DNA of 64,000 bases from Candidatus Saccharibacteria bacterium HGW-Saccharibacteria-1 (GTDB lineage: Bacteria > Patescibacteriota > Saccharimonadia > Saccharimonadales > Saccharimonadaceae): the NCBI GenBank assembly GCA_002839415.1, contig PGXZ01000006.1:1-64000 (forward strand), given 5' to 3'. The notes beneath the pieces were generated by a model. It worked only from the letters and a program-made list of their open reading frames with translations, searched no databases and was not told where the DNA came from. Below, in pieces: positions 59,693-64,000 of this stretch (positions are counted from its first letter, which is position 1; each line of letters begins with the position of its first letter). The translations under genes and the position numbers were made by a program.

Positions 59693-59904
59693 TAACCTAC
59701 GATATCGGTAACGGAAACATTAAGAACTTTTGCTATTTTAATTAGCGTCTTTAATGAAGGTACACTATTGCCACGCTCAACCTTAGCGTAATAATTCGAA
59801 TGAATGTCTGCCATTTCGGCAACCTGAATTTGTGTATACCTAAGATTTTTTCTTATGCTTAAAAGATTTACAGGAATTTTATTTGAGAATTCAATATCAG
59901 TCAC
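59689..59904 (-). CDS. XRE-family HTH transcriptional regulator
   Basis: 'LLSIRKNLRYTQIQVAEMADIHSNYYAKVERGNSVPSLKTLIKIAKVLNVSV'. Confidence 0.92.
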   Translation of the reverse strand: MTDIEFSNKIPVNLLSIRKNLRYTQIQVAEMADIHSNYYAKVERGNSVPSLKTLIKIAKVLNVSVTDIVGY

Positions 59905-59931
59905 AGAATAATAATAACAGAAATTATTATT

Positions 59932-61350
59932 TTATCGGAGCTTAAACACAACTTTACCTTTATGTACAGTTATATCAAACAGCTCATTTAATATAATTCG
60001 CTTGCCTGGTTTTAATTCATTTTCGTATAAACTACAAATAGTATTCGAGCTTTCACTATTTGAGTTAACTTGCGATTCAATCTTCTCAAGATTATAGAGA
60101 CGTGTCTGTAGGTTTGTCATTTCATCATTTATTTCTTTAATTTTTTGCTCAAACTTTTGATCGCTAATAAATCCAGTAAGTTTATCGTCATATAAATTAT
60201 CTTTCATTTGTTCAGATCTACGGATTCTTTGATTTACTAGTTTTATTAACCTTACTCTATGCTGACCTACATAAGGCTCTTTACTTATTTGCAATTTTTT
60301 CTTTAACTCATTTAAAATAATCGATTCTTTGTCATTTTTGTCAATTGCTTCTATTTGATAAAAAACTTCCTCATCTAATCGATCTTGCCTTATCGAACCA
60401 TGCCCTTTGCACTCATCAATTTTGCGCTGACAATTGCCGTAAAAACGACCCTTCTGCAATTGCCAAGTTATAGTCTTGTTACATGAACTGCATTTTAATA
60501 ATCCTCTATATAATTGGTCGTGTTTACGATAAATAGGCCTAGCAACTCCACTGAGCTTATTTTGAACCGCTTCAAACAACTCATTTGCAAGTAATGGTTC
60601 ATGTGCACCTGGATAATCTTTTCCGCTAAAATGGATAGTACCTATATAAAATTTATTTCGCAGCATTTTATATGTAGCCCTTTTCGTAAGAGCACGACCC
60701 TTACGGCTACATAAACCTATCGAGACAATTTCTCTACACACCGAGTCAATGGTCTGTCCAGGCTCTAGATAAAAATTAAAGGCACGTTCGACTAAAAAAG
60801 CTCGTTCTTGATCAATAACATGAATTCTTTTACCGTCTTCAATGGCCGTCTTATAACCATGCGTTGGACCTGACGGCATCCAACCTTGCGATAATTTCTC
60901 TGACCAGCCCTTCATCGCTTCTTCTCTCAAATTATCCGTATGCTTTTTAGCTATTGCTAAATAAATATTCCACATCATCTTTTCATCAGACCTAGCGTAT
61001 TTATGAATTATCAAGCCCTCCTTAATCATATGTAACCTTCGCATCTCATTAGCATCAAGCCAGTCGTCCATTATGATGGCATCTTTAAAATTACGAGTTA
61101 ACCGGTCGGTCTTTTCAACTACAACATTAGATATATCATGTTTATTTATGTAAGCTACCATTTTTTTAAATTCGATGCGCTTATCGTTCTTGCTTGCGGT
61201 CTCAGAAATCCGAAACTCAGATACGACATTTAATTTTGCATCTCTACAATATGATCTAATCAGCTTTAACTGTGCATCCAGTGAATAACCTTCGTCTTCT
61301 TGGGCCTTGCTTGAAACTCGAGCTAATACCACCGCTTTTGAATGAGTCAT
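59932..61350 (-). CDS. serine recombinase (site-specific integrase)
   Basis: 'AVVLARVSSKAQEDEGYSLDAQLKLIRSYC', 'VVEKTDRLTRNFKDAI', recombinase domain, Zn-ribbon 'CSSCNKTITW...CQRKIDEC'. Confidence 0.93.
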   Translation of the reverse strand: MTHSKAVVLARVSSKAQEDEGYSLDAQLKLIRSYCRDAKLNVVSEFRISETASKNDKRIEFKKMVAYINKHDISNVVVEKTDRLTRNFKDAIIMDDWLDANEMRRLHMIKEGLIIHKYARSDEKMMWNIYLAIAKKHTDNLREEAMKGWSEKLSQGWMPSGPTHGYKTAIEDGKRIHVIDQERAFLVERAFNFYLEPGQTIDSVCREIVSIGLCSRKGRALTKRATYKMLRNKFYIGTIHFSGKDYPGAHEPLLANELFEAVQNKLSGVARPIYRKHDQLYRGLLKCSSCNKTITWQLQKGRFYGNCQRKIDECKGHGSIRQDRLDEEVFYQIEAIDKNDKESIILNELKKKLQISKEPYVGQHRVRLIKLVNQRIRRSEQMKDNLYDDKLTGFISDQKFEQKIKEINDEMTNLQTRLYNLEKIESQVNSNSESSNTICSLYENELKPGKRIILNELFDITVHKGKVVFKLR

Positions 61351-61500
61351 TTGATACTTCCTCCTATTTATAATTTATATAAGCCTATTATCCCCAAAAA
61401 GTACCTATCTGCTAATCTCAACCAAATAATCTTTTGCAAGTTGTGGATAACTCAGTTATTATATAAATTAAAATAATATTGATTATTTTAATGATAGGCA

Positions 61501-64000
61501 ATGCAAGATATGGCAATACAGTCAGTTACATCATTTCTTATCTTCATCTTTGGTGATAGTCCTATTAAAATCGTTATCAATAGCATAATACTTACGATTA
61601 TCTTTTATGTCTTGTGGAGATTTATTATTCAACCTTTCATTAATACAATATTCAACATAATCGCAACTTTTCATCACAATAAACTATCTGAATTACAAAT
61701 AATACCGCCCAAGCAAAATGACATAGACCCGTTAAATACTCAAAACTTTTTTGCAGTTTTACAACAACTGATGCCAAAGCACGGTAACGTATCACTCGAG
61801 ATTTTTAACAGTAAAAAATCCGGTATTATTTACAGGATAATTGCACCAAACTATCTAATACCTAGCATACAAAAACACCTAGCTTCATATATACCAGGTT
61901 TGAAATTTAACAACTCGGACATACCATCAACGCCAAAAAGTGACATGAAAATCTATCGCATCAAGCAATCTAGACATTTTGCATATCCATTAAAATCATA
62001 CAGTGATAATGAAAAAATCGATCCCGCTGCTTTTATCGCTGGTTCGATGACCCGACTTAACGACAATGAAGAAGTTACACTTCAAGTTATTACACAGCCA
62101 TACTTATCGAGAAAAGCGTGTCGAATCCATAATAAATTAATCAGGAAAGGCGAAGTTAAGCTTGAGGGTAGGTTTTTATCCTTTTTATTAGCTATCAGTT
62201 TTATATTAATCCCAGCACTACTGATAGGTTCAATGATAAATAGTTGGCAGATCGGATTCACAATTGCATTCATTCTTACTATATCGTTAATATTTGCAAA
62301 AGAAAAAGAAAATAATTTAACGAAATTTGAAGAACAAATTTACAGCGAGATAGCATCTAAACTTGGACAGCCATTACTTCAAACAGATATTAGATTCGGT
62401 GTTATATCATCAAATCGTTCAAATAAAATCACTAACGAATTTATTTCATCACTCGAAACCCTTAACACTGCCGGATTCCAACGTCTCAGATTAGTCCGTA
62501 ACCCATTTGATAAATTCCAAATAAAATACATAAACTATTTATTTAATAATCGCTCACCATCAATACTTACATTCCATAAATCAATATTAAATACTAGTGA
62601 ACTTGCAACAATATTTCATTTTCCAAATGGGACCATTAGAACCGAAGGTGTAATTCGCTCACATAGCAAAACCCTACCTGCGCCGAATAGCTTATTATCC
62701 AACCCTGAACTTGACGTTGTAGTTGGGTTAAATAAACATCACAATAAAGATACGCTCATTGGTTTAACAAAATCAGAGCGTGAACGACACATGTTTATAG
62801 TCGGAGGTACAGGCAGCGGCAAGACAACTATGCTGAAATATCAAATAATTCAAGATATCCAAAATGGCAAGAACGTCGCGGTTATAGACCCCCATGGCGA
62901 CCTAGCCGAAGAGATACTTAGCTATATACCAAAAGAGCGTACAGAAGACGTTATATACCTTAATCCAGATGATCTTGATAATCCAATTGGTGTTAATTTA
63001 CTTGAACTACCAGATAATCTAAAAGGTAATGATTTATTAAGAGAAAAAGATAGAATCACCGAATCCGTAATATCCGTTATGCGCAAGATTTTCTCCGAAG
63101 ACGATAGTGGCGGCCATCGAATTGAATATATCTTGCGAAATACAATTCAAACAGCGCTCACACTAGAAAAGCCGACTTTATTTACAATCTTTCGATTATT
63201 GAATGACGGCAAATTTGCGAAAGAAGCTATAAAGAATCTTGAAGATGAAGATCTAAAAACATTCTGGAAAAATGAGCTGGGCAAAGCTGGTAGTATGCAA
63301 AAAGTTAAAATGGCGGCTGGTATAACCTCAAAAATCGGTCGTTTCCTGTTTTCAGCTAGTGCCAGGTCGATACTTGAACAAGAAAAATCGACGATTGATT
63401 TCGACAAAATACTTGATAATAAAATATTAATTTGCAATTTTTCAAAAGGTCGCCTCGGTGAAGATACATCCATGCTATTCGGCGTAACTATTCTTGCCAA
63501 ATTACAGCTTGCGGCACTCAAGCGCTCTGAAAAGAAGCAGTCAGATCGCAAACCATTTTATATTTACGTAGATGAGTTTCAAAATTTCGCCACATTATCA
63601 TTCACTCAAATGCTCAGTGAGGCAAGAAAATATAAAGTATATCTGACCATGGCTGAACAAAGCACCCAACAACAAGATGACCAAAAACTTGTCGATATCA
63701 TATTGGCAAATGTTGGTACTGTAATAGTTTTCAGAACCGGAAGCCCAAAAGACGAAGAACTATTACTACCCTTTTTTGAACCATACATTGAAAAAGGTGA
63801 AATTACAAACCTTTCAGCTTATAAATTTTATTGTAGAATCTCTGGTGTAGATACTCAAGAACCAATGTCCGGTGAGACTATAGTTGTTGACGATGGGTTT
63901 AGTGATATTGAATATATCAAAAAACGATCGCGAAAGAACTACGCAATTAAACAGAAACTCGCATTAGAGTTAACTAAAATTAATGACAAGAATAAAAATG
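61501..64000 (+). CDS. VirD4/TraG-like (HerA-FtsK superfamily) ATPase, truncated by window end
   Basis: ORF open from ATG 61501 to the window end (missing from track). Hydrophobic N-terminus, Walker A 'FIVGGTGSGKTTMLKYQIIQDIQNGKNVAVIDPHGDLAEEIL', Walker B 'FYIYVDEFQNFATLSFTQMLSEARKYKVYLTMAEQSTQQ'. Confidence 0.88.
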   Translation, partial: MQDMAIQSVTSFLIFIFGDSPIKIVINSIILTIIFYVLWRFIIQPFINTIFNIIATFHHNKLSELQIIPPKQNDIDPLNTQNFFAVLQQLMPKHGNVSLEIFNSKKSGIIYRIIAPNYLIPSIQKHLASYIPGLKFNNSDIPSTPKSDMKIYRIKQSRHFAYPLKSYSDNEKIDPAAFIAGSMTRLNDNEEVTLQVITQPYLSRKACRIHNKLIRKGEVKLEGRFLSFLLAISFILIPALLIGSMINSWQIGFTIAFILTISLIFAKEKENNLTKFEEQIYSEIASKLGQPLLQTDIRFGVISSNRSNKITNEFISSLETLNTAGFQRLRLVRNPFDKFQIKYINYLFNNRSPSILTFHKSILNTSELATIFHFPNGTIRTEGVIRSHSKTLPAPNSLLSNPELDVVVGLNKHHNKDTLIGLTKSERERHMFIVGGTGSGKTTMLKYQIIQDIQNGKNVAVIDPHGDLAEEILSYIPKERTEDVIYLNPDDLDNPIGVNLLELPDNLKGNDLLREKDRITESVISVMRKIFSEDDSGGHRIEYILRNTIQTALTLEKPTLFTIFRLLNDGKFAKEAIKNLEDEDLKTFWKNELGKAGSMQKVKMAAGITSKIGRFLFSASARSILEQEKSTIDFDKILDNKILICNFSKGRLGEDTSMLFGVTILAKLQLAALKRSEKKQSDRKPFYIYVDEFQNFATLSFTQMLSEARKYKVYLTMAEQSTQQQDDQKLVDIILANVGTVIVFRTGSPKDEELLLPFFEPYIEKGEITNLSAYKFYCRISGVDTQEPMSGETIVVDDGFSDIEYIKKRSRKNYAIKQKLALELTKINDKNKN

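Overview
The window looks like a chromosomal segment of a streamlined bacterium. Several traits suggest Candidate Phyla Radiation/Patescibacteria, possibly Saccharibacteria-like: an alanyl-tRNA synthetase with no C-terminal domains, many small unknown membrane proteins, type IV prepilins, and the standard genetic code. That assignment is inference. A mostly housekeeping core (~3.5-58.8 kb: typA, rarA, uvrA/uvrC/uvrD-like, obg, metG, alaS, mnmA, iscS-like, rsmA, tpiA, pyk, ddl, secG and others) sits between two partly captured integrative elements. The left element ends in a large serine recombinase whose 3' end runs into a tRNA-Gly gene. The right element carries a serine recombinase, an XRE regulator, a membrane-anchored Mrr-like nuclease and a truncated VirD4/TraG-like ATPase. 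Four tRNAs were read directly (Gly-GCC, Phe-GAA, Val-UAC, Leu-GAG). Main second-look items: (1) a ~100-bp palindromic repeat present once between genes and once in frame inside mnmA, with compensatory changes in both stems; (2) a candidate structured ncRNA upstream of alaS; (3) three prepilins fused to a 7-repeat beta-propeller or to FGE/C-type-lectin-like domains; (4) TATAAT boxes 6-9 nt upstream of many start codons, suggesting widespread leaderless transcription; (5) tRNA 3'-end relics; (6) probable ATT starts on two genes; (7) an apparent frameshift in ddl. No database search or folding program was run.
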